A stretch of 6,744 nt of DNA from Syntrophothermus sp. UBA1445 (GTDB lineage Bacteria > Bacillota > Syntrophomonadia > Syntrophomonadales > DTU052): NCBI GenBank assembly GCA_002329495.1, contig DCTH01000032.1, forward strand, positions 1,015 through 7,758, written 5' to 3'. This document shows positions 1-5,941 of this stretch, one piece after another. The position numbers and the translations under genes are program-made. Below the pieces are notes generated by a model. It had not been told where the DNA came from. It made no database searches and saw only the letters and a program-made list of their open reading frames with translations. Position 1 is the first letter of the stretch. The number at the start of each line of letters is the position of its first letter.

Positions 1-1820
1 AGCTCGCGGATATTGCCGGGCCAGTGGTAATTCTGAAGGACTTCGATTAGCTCTTCGGAAAACTGCTTGTTCGTCCCGTATTTCTTGTTGAAGATATACA
101 GAAAATGCAGCAGCAGAGGCTTTATATCCTCTTTTCTTTCCCGCAGAGGGGGAATATTGATGGAAATCACATTTAAGCGGTAATAAAGGTCCTCCCTGAA
201 CTCATGATTGGCCACCATCTCCTCCAGGTTGCGGTTGGTAGCCGCGATAACCCGTACATTGATGTCAATCGGCTTGGTCCCGCCGACCCGTTCAATTACC
301 CGTTCCTGCAATACGGTGAGCAGCTTGGTCTGCATATTCAAGGGCATGTCCCCGATCTCGTCCAGAAAGACAGTCCCGCCCCGGGCCAGCTCGAACTTTC
401 CGGGTTTTCCGCCTTTTTTGGCTCCGGTAAAAGCCCCGTCTTCATAGCCAAACAACTCTGATTCCAGGAGGTGTTCCGGCAGGGTTACGCAGTTTATCCT
501 GATAAAAGGACCGGTGCGACGGCTGCTGGCATTATGAATGGCCTGGGCGAACAGTTCTTTACCAGTACCGCTCTCGCCGGTAATAAGCAGGGTGGATGAG
601 GTCTGGGCGAATTGTTGGGCCAAAGCCTTGATGGTAACAAACTCCGAGCTGCGGCCAATCAGATCATCGAAGCGCCATCGGGCCTGGTAGATGGCGTTCA
701 CTTCATCCTTGTATACACTTAACTCCTTCTGGGTTTCCTGCAGTCGCTTCATCAGAATCTTCGCCCCGGACATATCCAGGACCATGCTATGCCCAATGGC
801 ACCGATAATCTTCCCATTCTGCCTTATCGGAATGCGGTTGATCAGTATATCACGCCCTTCGACAATCGGCCAGATATCGGCACTGTCCATCTGGCCTGTC
901 TTCAGGGTCTCCGGGAGTTTGGAATGGGAATAGACTTCCAGGACATGTTTACCGATTACATCCTCCCTCTTCTTTCCGATTATGTCGAGGAAGGTTTGGT
1001 TCATCACCGTAACATAACCATCTTTATCCACAATAATATAGGCGGTATTCGGGTTTTCGATCAGCCCTTCGAAAATGGCATTAAACTGACTGTCCGTCTC
1101 CTGCAGTTTGCTGACCAGGAATTTGGGAACCGATAGTTCCAGGGTCAGGGTATGCCCTATAGCCCCGATAATCTGGCCATTCCTCATTATCGGCAGACGG
1201 CTGACAAACATGTTGTGACCGTTAACCGACCACAGGTCAATCTCCTCAATCTTGCCCGTTTTCAATACCCGTGGCATCTTGGACCCGGGAACCACATCCA
1301 GGATCCTTTTCCCGATGATGTCCTCGGCCTTCATATCGAGAATATCAAGATAGGTCTGGTTTACATGGGTTACTTCTTCATTTTGATTGATGACGACGTA
1401 ACCCATGGTAGGGCTATCAATAATCCGGCTCATCATGGTGTCAAATTTCTCACTCAGCTGTTTCAAAACGGCTTCCGTACGACTTGCGTCCAGGAACACA
1501 CTGGTGGCGATAGCTCCAACAATTTTTCCCTTGCTAATGATGGGGACCCTGGTAACTATCACCTCCCGACCATTGATGTAACAAACATCCGCCTCATCAA
1601 TTCGCCCCGTCTCCAGGACCTCCGGAAGCTTTCCGTCAGGGATGACATCGTTTACATACTGGTTAAGGACCTCCTCTTCCGACAAGCCCAGTATTTTCAA
1701 CAGGGTTTGGCTGATCAGAGTAATCCTGCCATGTTTATCAACACCAACAAAAAACATATAAGGGTTCTCTAAAAGCAGGTCCAGCATCTGCTGCGGGTTG
1801 GGGTATTTATAGCCCGACAT
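1..1820 (-). CDS. Sigma-54-dependent transcriptional activator with three PAS domains (C-terminus cut by window edge)
   Basis: Bacterial enhancer-binding protein that would use ATP hydrolysis to open sigma-54 RNA polymerase promoters. The reading frame is open for 606 codons from an ATG at 1818-1820 (minus strand) to the edge. Three PAS-like sensory domains lie at about residues 16-110, 132-228 and 250-350, each ending in a G-K/Q-I-I/V-G-A-I strand. A helical, probably coiled-coil linker follows (about 352-383). The AAA+ core starts at FDDLIGRS (384-391), with Walker A GESGTGKE (415-422), the sigma-54 contact loop GAFTGA (462-467), Walker B VFLDE (484-488), sensor I around N529, arginine-finger region FREDLYYRLN (541-550) and WPGNIRE (600-606) at the edge. 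The Fis-type HTH expected after this is outside the window. There is no receiver domain, signal peptide or membrane segment, so it is probably a cytoplasmic ligand or redox sensor. It is divergent from a butyrate-pathway operon with a sigma-54 promoter, which suggests it controls that operon. The family call is very secure; the ligand is unknown. Confidence 0.96.
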   Translation of the reverse strand, partial: MSGYKYPNPQQMLDLLLENPYMFFVGVDKHGRITLISQTLLKILGLSEEEVLNQYVNDVIPDGKLPEVLETGRIDEADVCYINGREVIVTRVPIISKGKIVGAIATSVFLDASRTEAVLKQLSEKFDTMMSRIIDSPTMGYVVINQNEEVTHVNQTYLDILDMKAEDIIGKRILDVVPGSKMPRVLKTGKIEEIDLWSVNGHNMFVSRLPIMRNGQIIGAIGHTLTLELSVPKFLVSKLQETDSQFNAIFEGLIENPNTAYIIVDKDGYVTVMNQTFLDIIGKKREDVIGKHVLEVYSHSKLPETLKTGQMDSADIWPIVEGRDILINRIPIRQNGKIIGAIGHSMVLDMSGAKILMKRLQETQKELSVYKDEVNAIYQARWRFDDLIGRSSEFVTIKALAQQFAQTSSTLLITGESGTGKELFAQAIHNASSRRTGPFIRINCVTLPEHLLESELFGYEDGAFTGAKKGGKPGKFELARGGTVFLDEIGDMPLNMQTKLLTVLQERVIERVGGTKPIDINVRVIAATNRNLEEMVANHEFREDLYYRLNVISINIPPLRERKEDIKPLLLHFLYIFNKKYGTNKQFSEELIEVLQNYHWPGNIRE

Positions 1821-1825
1821 CCTAT

Positions 1826-1832
1826 CACCTCT
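1826..1832 (-). promoter_or_regulatory. Ribosome binding site of the sigma-54 activator
   Basis: On the minus strand AGAGGTG sits five bases before the ATG at 1820. This supports the chosen start, which gives an N-terminus (MSGYKYPNPQQ) leading directly into the first PAS domain. Confidence 0.7.
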
Positions 1833-1938
1833 CGCCTGTCATGTTCGTTGCGGAAAGACATGCATTATCAAACAGTTTAAATGGCTCGGCGATCTTATTA
1901 AGGACCAAATCGTATCGACACATTGCTTCCTATTGTTA

Positions 1939-1967
1939 AGTATATCATCATTTTTCGACGTTGTTAT
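1939..1967 (-). promoter_or_regulatory. Possible sigma-A promoter for the activator gene
   Basis: On the minus strand a -35-like ATAACA (complement of 1962-1967, four of six consensus bases) is followed after 17 bases by TATACT (complement of 1939-1944, five of six). Transcription would start near 1932 and leave a leader of about 110 bases. Hexamers like these occur by chance in AT-rich DNA, so this is only a candidate. Confidence 0.35.
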
Positions 1968-2061
1968 CATTGTTGGCCTGAAACATCCTCTCATTGCAGG
2001 TAAAATTCCTCTTTTTTTGTGGGACAACTCTCCCGTTTTGCGCGTTGCTTGGATTCCTTTA

Positions 2062-2075
2062 AAAACCCGGGTTTT
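2062..2075. promoter_or_regulatory. Perfect 14-bp palindrome, candidate enhancer (upstream activating) site
   Basis: AAAACCCGGGTTTT is a perfect palindrome, with a GC core and A/T flanks. Its centre is about 171 bases upstream of the start predicted from the -24/-12 promoter at 2214-2230. Dimeric Fis-type HTH domains of sigma-54 activators bind dyad sites at such distances. That this is the site of the neighbouring activator is inference. Confidence 0.45.
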
Positions 2076-2114
2076 ATCCGCCCTTTGTTTATGCCGGCGT
2101 CATAAATTTTCCCG

Positions 2115-2139
2115 CAATCCTCTCAAAGCGAGAGAATTG
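2115..2139. promoter_or_regulatory. 25-bp imperfect inverted repeat, second candidate activator site
   Basis: CAAT-C-CTCTC, a five-base spacer AAAGC, then GAGAG-A-ATTG: arms of ten bases with one mismatch position (C2119 against A2135). The centre, 2127, is about 113 bases upstream of the predicted sigma-54 start and about 58 bases from the palindrome at 2062-2075. It has no T-run, and neither flanking gene ends here, so a terminator is unlikely. A protein-binding dyad is the better reading. Confidence 0.4.
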
Positions 2140-2174
2140 ATTCCACCTATAGCGCGTCGATAAATGTCGTATCA

Positions 2175-2190
2175 TGGCGTAAAACTGGCT
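2175..2190 (+). promoter_or_regulatory. Weak second -24/-12-like element
   Basis: TGGCGT and TGGCT place GG (2176-2177) and GC (2188-2189) exactly ten bases apart, 39 bases upstream of the stronger promoter. The -12 half has G instead of T before GC and the -24 half lacks the usual A at its fifth position. It may be a minor promoter, a non-productive sigma-54 holoenzyme site, or chance. Confidence 0.2.
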
Positions 2191-2213
2191 CTGCAAAGAT
2201 CGTCCCCTGGTGT

Positions 2214-2230
2214 TGGCATAGTTCTTGCTT
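2214..2230 (+). promoter_or_regulatory. Sigma-54 (-24/-12) promoter of the hbd operon
   Basis: TGGCATA-GTTC-TTGCTT matches the sigma-54 consensus TGGCACG-N4-TTGCW closely. The invariant GG (2215-2216) and GC (2227-2228) are separated by exactly ten bases, and both TGGCA and TTGC are complete. Transcription would start near 2240, giving a leader of about 70 bases before hbd. No convincing sigma-A hexamer pair overlaps it. It lies between hbd and a divergent sigma-54 activator gene, which strengthens the call. Confidence 0.8.
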
Positions 2231-2295
2231 ATAAACAGGTTAATAAAGTCTTTAGTTATTCGGATCAAGTGATTGCAGCAACTACGTTGAAACAA

Positions 2296-2302
2296 GGGAG
2301 GT
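2296..2302 (+). promoter_or_regulatory. Ribosome binding site of hbd
   Basis: GGGAGGT is a near-perfect Shine-Dalgarno sequence seven bases before the ATG at 2310. It fixes the start of hbd and suggests strong translation. Confidence 0.85.
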
Positions 2303-2309
2303 AGTTTAG

Positions 2310-3164
2310 ATGGAAATCAAAAAGATTGGCGTTTTAGGAGCGGGTATCATGGGAGCGGGTATTGCCCAGATCTGTGCGGAAGCCGGATATGAGGTAATCC
2401 TGGTTGATGTAGCTGAGACGTTTGTCAACAAAGGTTTTCAGGGCATTGTTAAGAACTGGACCAAAGCGGTGGAGAAGGGTAAAAAGACTGCTGATGATCT
2501 GGAGAAGTTCAAGGCTCTGATAAAGACCAGCGTAGACAATAAGGATTTTAAAGACTGTGATGTAGTCATTGAGGCTATCATCGAGAACATCGATGTCAAG
2601 AAAAAGGTATTCAAAGAGCTGGGAGAAATTTGCAAGGATTCTGCCATCCTGGCCAGCAATACATCAGCTCTCAGTATTACGGAGATAGCCGTTGCCAGCG
2701 GTCGGCCTGAGTCGGTAGTTGGCATGCACTTCTTTAACCCGGTACCAGCCATGAAGCTGGTTGAAGTAATACCAGGGGCGGTGACCAGTGAGGCGGCCGT
2801 GGCAACCGTAACCGAGTTAAGCGTAAAAATCGGCAAAGAACCGGTTAGAGCTCAAGAAACACCGGGCTTTATCGTTAACCGCCTCCTGGTGCCCTACATC
2901 AATGAAGCAGCTATGCTGCATCAGGAAGGGATCCCGGTAGAGGAGATCGACAAGGCTATGAAACTGGGAGCCAATATGCCGATGGGTCCTCTGGCCCTGG
3001 CGGACCTGGTGGGCCTGGATACCCTGCTCATGATCTGCGATTACTACTGGAGAGAGTTCGGTGACTCCAAATACCGCGCATCGCTGGCCATGAGAAACAA
3101 GGTTCGCGCCGGGCACCTGGGAAGAAAAACCGGAAAAGGCTTCTACGATTACACCAAGAAATAA
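2310..3164 (+). CDS. hbd: 3-hydroxybutyryl-CoA dehydrogenase
   Basis: Soluble enzyme that interconverts (S)-3-hydroxybutyryl-CoA and acetoacetyl-CoA with NAD(P)(H). The 284 residues match the usual length of bacterial short-chain Hbd. The N-terminal Rossmann fold has GAGIMG (10-15), and Asp33 at the end of the second strand (VILVDV) favours NAD(H). Catalytic residues are in place: Ser119 (SNTSAL), His140 (GMHFFNPVPAMKLVEVI), Glu152 and Asn190 (GFIVNRLL). Their spacing equals that of the well-studied Ser/His/Glu/Asn set in mammalian L-3-hydroxyacyl-CoA dehydrogenase. The C-terminal dimerisation domain carries PMGPLALADLVGLD (224-237) and ends with GRKTGKGFYDY. It is the first gene after the sigma-54 promoter and is followed by CoA-transferase, thiolase and acyl-CoA dehydrogenase genes, so it serves butyryl-CoA/acetyl-CoA interconversion. 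There is no fused hydratase domain. Confidence 0.97.
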   Translation: MEIKKIGVLGAGIMGAGIAQICAEAGYEVILVDVAETFVNKGFQGIVKNWTKAVEKGKKTADDLEKFKALIKTSVDNKDFKDCDVVIEAIIENIDVKKKVFKELGEICKDSAILASNTSALSITEIAVASGRPESVVGMHFFNPVPAMKLVEVIPGAVTSEAAVATVTELSVKIGKEPVRAQETPGFIVNRLLVPYINEAAMLHQEGIPVEEIDKAMKLGANMPMGPLALADLVGLDTLLMICDYYWREFGDSKYRASLAMRNKVRAGHLGRKTGKGFYDYTKK

Positions 3165-3175
3165 CCACCTGATGA

Positions 3176-3196
3176 GTGGCAAAGAGGTGTTACCAC
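3176..3196 (+). repeat. Short hairpin just after hbd
   Basis: GTGGCAA and TTACCAC form a seven-position stem with one mismatch around a seven-base loop. It starts 11 bases after the hbd stop codon. No T-run follows, so it is not an intrinsic terminator. It could protect or mark the 3' end of an hbd message, or be chance. Confidence 0.25.
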
Positions 3197-3229
3197 GAGA
3201 ATAAATTGTCCCCATTTTCTATATAGCCA

Positions 3230-3263
3230 GGAGCGGGGTTCGCTCCGCTCCCCCCCCTTTTTT
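3230..3263 (+). terminator. GC hairpin with C8-T6 tail between hbd and the CoA-transferase gene (possible partial terminator)
   Basis: GGAGCGG (3230-3236) can pair with CCGCTCC (3245-3251), leaving an eight-base loop. A competing fold pairs GGAGCG (3230-3235) with CGCTCC (3241-3246) around five bases. The stem is followed by more C residues (the whole C-run is 3250-3257) and six T residues (3258-3263). The C stretch between stem and T-run is unlike a classical intrinsic terminator. It sits 65 bases after hbd and about 27 before the next start, so it may reduce read-through and lower downstream expression relative to hbd. Confidence 0.5.
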
Positions 3264-3274
3264 GAAATTAACTG

Positions 3275-3284
3275 AAAGGAAGTG
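3275..3284 (+). promoter_or_regulatory. Ribosome binding site of the CoA-transferase gene (GTG start)
   Basis: AAAGGAAGTG ends five bases before the GTG at 3290. This supports the GTG as the true start, with N-terminus MNYSEEYKRKL. The T-run of the upstream hairpin ends only 11 bases before this site, so folding of the hairpin could influence translation initiation. Confidence 0.65.
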
Positions 3285-3289
3285 ACAGC

Positions 3290-4633
3290 GTGAACTATAG
3301 CGAGGAGTACAAAAGAAAACTGATAACCGCCGATCAGGCCGCCAGCCTGGTTAAATCCGGTGATTGGGTTCAGATGGGGGAGTTTGTCCAACACCCGTGG
3401 GATTGTGACGCGGCTCTGGCCAGGCGCAAAAATGAACTTAAGGATGTCAAGATCCGGTTGACAACCCTGCCGACAATTCCCGAGGTATGCAAGGTTGACC
3501 CGGAAAGGGAGCATTTCATCGTCAACGACTGGCACTTCTCCGGCGTTTCCCGAAAGCTAATGGACAAGAACCTTTGCAACTATATTCCGTTCACCTATCA
3601 TGAAGCCGGGGTACTTTATAGTGACTACCTGGATGTTGATGTCAGCTTCCAGCCGGTAGCTCCCATGGATAAGAACGGTTATTTTAACTTCAGTACCTCC
3701 AACTCCATGGCGTCGTATTCAACCAAAAAAACCAAGATACTGGTGGTAGAGGTTAACGAATCAGTACCGGTTTGTCTGGGCGGAAGCGGCGAGGCAATTC
3801 ACATATCGAATGTGGACTATATAGTTGAGAGTTCGACCAATCCAAAACTGGCTAACCTGCCTTCACAGGCTCCCACCGAGGTTGATAAAAAGATAGCCGA
3901 GTATGTGATGAAGGAAATGTCTGACGGAGCATGTCTCCAGTTGGGTATCGGCGCCATGCCCAACACCGTCGGTTCATTGATTGTGGACTCGGACCTGAAG
4001 GACCTGGGAGTTCATACCGAGATGCTGGTCGACTCTTTTGTTGACATGTACGAAGCCGGCAAAATCACGGGTCTAAGGAAGAACATTGATGTCGGGAAAA
4101 TGGTTTATACCTTCGCTATGGGGACCGATAAACTATACAATTTCCTGGATCACAATCCGGCCTGTGCCAGCTATCCGGTTGACTACTGCAATGATCCCTA
4201 CATCATCAGTAAAAACGATAATGTTGTCGCCATAAACAATGCGCTGGAAGTCGATTTATACGGTCAGGTGGCTTCTGAAGCTTCAGCTGGTCGCCAGATC
4301 TCAGGAACTGGTGGACAGCTTGATTATATTATTGGCGCCTTCCGGTCCAAAGGCGGAAAACCCATAATAGCTTTAAGTTCAACCGTTACCAAGCCCGATG
4401 GCACCATGGTCTCAAGGCTCACCCCGGCACTGAGCCCGGGAACCATAGTTACCGTGCCCAGATCGATTGCCGCCTATATCATCACCGAATACGGCTCATT
4501 TAATCTCAAGGGTAAGACTACCTGGGAGCGGGCCGAGGGGTTAATCAATCTGGCACATCCCGACTTCCGTGATGAATTGATCAAGGAAGCCGATCGGATG
4601 AAGATCTGGTTAAGAACCAACAAAATAGCATAG
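3290..4633 (+). CDS. Acetyl-CoA hydrolase/transferase-family acyl-CoA:carboxylate CoA-transferase (butyrate or 4-hydroxybutyrate type)
   Basis: Transfers CoA between an acyl-CoA and a free carboxylic acid through a glutamyl-CoA thioester. In this context the likely reaction is butyryl-CoA + acetate = butyrate + acetyl-CoA. The 447 residues fit single-chain transferases of the 4-hydroxybutyrate/butyryl-CoA:acetate group (about 430-450), not the two-subunit AtoDA type. The family N-terminal domain covers about 5-200. The C-terminal domain contains LQLGIGAMPN (216-225), HTEM with the probable catalytic Glu244, and GTGGQLDYIIGA (339-350), the glycine-rich CoA-binding stretch. The protein ends in a helical tail that includes TTWERAEGLINLAHPDFRDEL. 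The start is GTG, backed by a good ribosome binding site. It lies between hbd and the thiolase gene, consistent with activating or releasing butyrate. Substrate preference within the family cannot be told from sequence alone; propionyl-, 4-hydroxybutyryl- or general short-chain specificity remains possible. Confidence 0.88.
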   Translation: MNYSEEYKRKLITADQAASLVKSGDWVQMGEFVQHPWDCDAALARRKNELKDVKIRLTTLPTIPEVCKVDPEREHFIVNDWHFSGVSRKLMDKNLCNYIPFTYHEAGVLYSDYLDVDVSFQPVAPMDKNGYFNFSTSNSMASYSTKKTKILVVEVNESVPVCLGGSGEAIHISNVDYIVESSTNPKLANLPSQAPTEVDKKIAEYVMKEMSDGACLQLGIGAMPNTVGSLIVDSDLKDLGVHTEMLVDSFVDMYEAGKITGLRKNIDVGKMVYTFAMGTDKLYNFLDHNPACASYPVDYCNDPYIISKNDNVVAINNALEVDLYGQVASEASAGRQISGTGGQLDYIIGAFRSKGGKPIIALSSTVTKPDGTMVSRLTPALSPGTIVTVPRSIAAYIITEYGSFNLKGKTTWERAEGLINLAHPDFRDELIKEADRMKIWLRTNKIA

Positions 4634-4675
4634 TCAACCCTTGTAGCAATCGTAACAGTAGTCGTATTAAGAGAA

Positions 4676-4682
4676 AGGGGAG
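4676..4682 (+). promoter_or_regulatory. Ribosome binding site that decides the thiolase start
   Basis: AGGGGAG lies six bases before the ATG at 4689 but only three before an in-frame TTG at 4686. The ATG is therefore the better start and gives the normal thiolase N-terminus MNEVVIVSACRTAIGKFQG. Confidence 0.8.
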
Positions 4683-4688
4683 AGATTG

Positions 4689-5891
4689 ATGAACGAAGTG
4701 GTAATAGTCAGTGCTTGTCGAACCGCAATTGGGAAATTCCAGGGTGGACTCAAGGATGTTCCCGCCGTACAGATGGCAATCACCGTTGGTAAGGAGGCAA
4801 TCAAGCGGGCCGGGGTCGCCCCGGAAACGATTGACGGGATTGTGATGGGTCAGGTTTACCCGCATATGTCGGGTTCACTGCCCGCCCGTCAGGTAGGTCT
4901 GGCCTGCGGTCTTCCTTTTGAAAGCAACGCCTGCTCAGTTAACCAGAACTGCGCCTCCGGAATGAGGGCCCTCGAAATCGCTTGCGACCAGGTTGCGCTC
5001 GGTAAAGCTGAAACCTACCTGGTAGTTGGGGTGGAAAACATGACCCGGGTCCCCTATATGCTGGACAAAGCCCGCTCCGGTTACCGGATGAATGATGGCG
5101 TCCTGTATGATGCGATGTTCCATGATGCCCTGGTTGATTCCCTGGTCCCCGGTCATATGGGTCTAACCGCTGAAAACGTAGCGGAGATGTATAACATCAC
5201 CCGTGAACAGTGTGATGAATTGGCGGTAATGAGTCACAGCCGGGCTATCGCAGCTACCGATAACGGAGTCTTCAAGCAGGAGATTGTTCCCCTGGAGATC
5301 CCGAACAAGAAAAAGGGACCCACAATCTTTGATGCCGATGAACATCCGATTCGCGGCGCCAGCATGGAGAGCGTAGGTAAATTGGGCACAGCCTTTAAAA
5401 AGGGCGGCGTGATTACTGCAGCCAATGCTTCCGGCATCAACGACGGAGCTTCGGCAGTCGTGGTAATGTCGAAGAAGAAGGCTCTGGAACTTGGTATTAA
5501 ACCGCTGCTCAAGATGATCACCATCACTGCCTGCGGAGTTGATCCCAAGATCATGGGTATCGGTCCTGCCGAAGCCATCCCCAAAGCTTTGAAGCTGGCC
5601 AACATGAAATTCGACGATATCGAGTACTGGGAAATCAATGAAGCCTTTGCCCCGCAGTTCCTGGGCTGTGGCATCAGATTGAAGGAAAAATACGGCATGA
5701 ATCTGGATATGAACAAGTGCAATCATAACGGTTCCGGAATCGCCCTGGGACACCCGGTCGGCAGTACGGCCCTACGTATTATCGTAACCCTGTACTATGA
5801 GATGGAAAGACTGGGGCTGACTCTGGGAGGAGCATCCCTGTGCGTGGGAACTGGACCGGCCATGGCCTCTCTGTGGACCAGAGATATCTAA
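4689..5891 (+). CDS. thlA: Acetyl-CoA C-acetyltransferase (acetoacetyl-CoA thiolase)
   Basis: Condenses two acetyl-CoA to acetoacetyl-CoA or cleaves the latter with CoA; a cytosolic enzyme, tetrameric in the family. At 400 residues it has the usual length of about 390-400. The N-terminal VVIVSACRTAIGKFQG is typical. The nucleophile Cys88 is in VNQNCASGMRALE, Asn317 in NEAF (317-320), His355 in GIALGHPVGST (350-360), and Cys385, the acid/base, in SLCVGTGP. All catalytic residues are present. One departure is the loop after Cys385: CVGTGP replaces the more usual C-I/V-G-G-G-x. The gene begins 55 bases after the CoA-transferase stop with no terminator between them, so the two are likely cotranscribed. 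Neighbouring Hbd makes or uses its product acetoacetyl-CoA. Longer-chain 3-ketoacyl-CoA substrates cannot be excluded. Confidence 0.94.
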   Translation: MNEVVIVSACRTAIGKFQGGLKDVPAVQMAITVGKEAIKRAGVAPETIDGIVMGQVYPHMSGSLPARQVGLACGLPFESNACSVNQNCASGMRALEIACDQVALGKAETYLVVGVENMTRVPYMLDKARSGYRMNDGVLYDAMFHDALVDSLVPGHMGLTAENVAEMYNITREQCDELAVMSHSRAIAATDNGVFKQEIVPLEIPNKKKGPTIFDADEHPIRGASMESVGKLGTAFKKGGVITAANASGINDGASAVVVMSKKKALELGIKPLLKMITITACGVDPKIMGIGPAEAIPKALKLANMKFDDIEYWEINEAFAPQFLGCGIRLKEKYGMNLDMNKCNHNGSGIALGHPVGSTALRIIVTLYYEMERLGLTLGGASLCVGTGPAMASLWTRDI

Positions 5892-5927
5892 CTTAGAAAT
5901 ACTTGATATGACTAAATAATCAACTAT

Positions 5928-5934
5928 GGGAGGT
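5928..5934 (+). promoter_or_regulatory. Ribosome binding site of the acyl-CoA dehydrogenase gene
   Basis: GGGAGGT, seven bases before the ATG at 5942, is the same sequence and spacing as in front of hbd. The 50-base gap after the thiolase stop shows no hairpin, which favours a continuous transcript. Confidence 0.8.
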
Positions 5935-5941
5935 ATTTATC

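Larger units (their letters stand above)
1821..2309. other. Divergent intergenic control region, 489 bp, no credible gene
   Basis: This stretch separates the divergent start codons of the sigma-54 activator and hbd. It is more AT-rich than its neighbours. Short open frames inside it (for example plus-strand 1933-2163) have no suitable ribosome binding site and no recognisable protein features. It contains a strong -24/-12 promoter at 2214-2230, a 14-bp perfect palindrome at 2062-2075 and a 25-bp imperfect inverted repeat at 2115-2139. A possible sigma-A promoter faces the activator gene. The length fits a sigma-54 control region, where enhancer sites usually lie about 80-200 bases upstream of the start. 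Confidence 0.8.

Noticed and set aside
204..1772. Several plus-strand open frames, the longest 206 codons (1152-1772)
   Set aside because: They lie antisense to the sigma-54 activator, whose motifs are unmistakable on the other strand; they are shadows of its codon usage.
1840..1862. CATGT / ACATG inverted repeat near the activator's ribosome binding site
   Set aside because: Only five-base arms separated by 13 bases; too weak to call an operator or RNA element.
1994..2010. Minus-strand -24/-12-like element (AGGAAT-N5-CTGCA) that would autoregulate the activator
   Set aside because: GG-N10-GC spacing is right, but TGGCA and TTGC are both degraded; chance is more likely.
1933..2163. 76-codon plus-strand open frame in the divergent region
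   Set aside because: No ribosome binding site, no recognisable protein features, and it overlaps the candidate enhancer dyads; probably a chance frame.
1839..2295. Minus-strand open frames at 1839-2027 and 2089-2295
   Set aside because: Short, low-complexity-free but unrecognisable, without Shine-Dalgarno sequences, and covering regulatory DNA.
4641..4670. TTGTAG-N18-TATTAA as an internal promoter before thiolase
   Set aside because: Poor -35 and -10 matches, and the start would fall within the ribosome binding site.
4686..4688. TTG as start of the thiolase
   Set aside because: Only three bases from the ribosome binding site and adds a single residue; the ATG at 4689 has ideal spacing.
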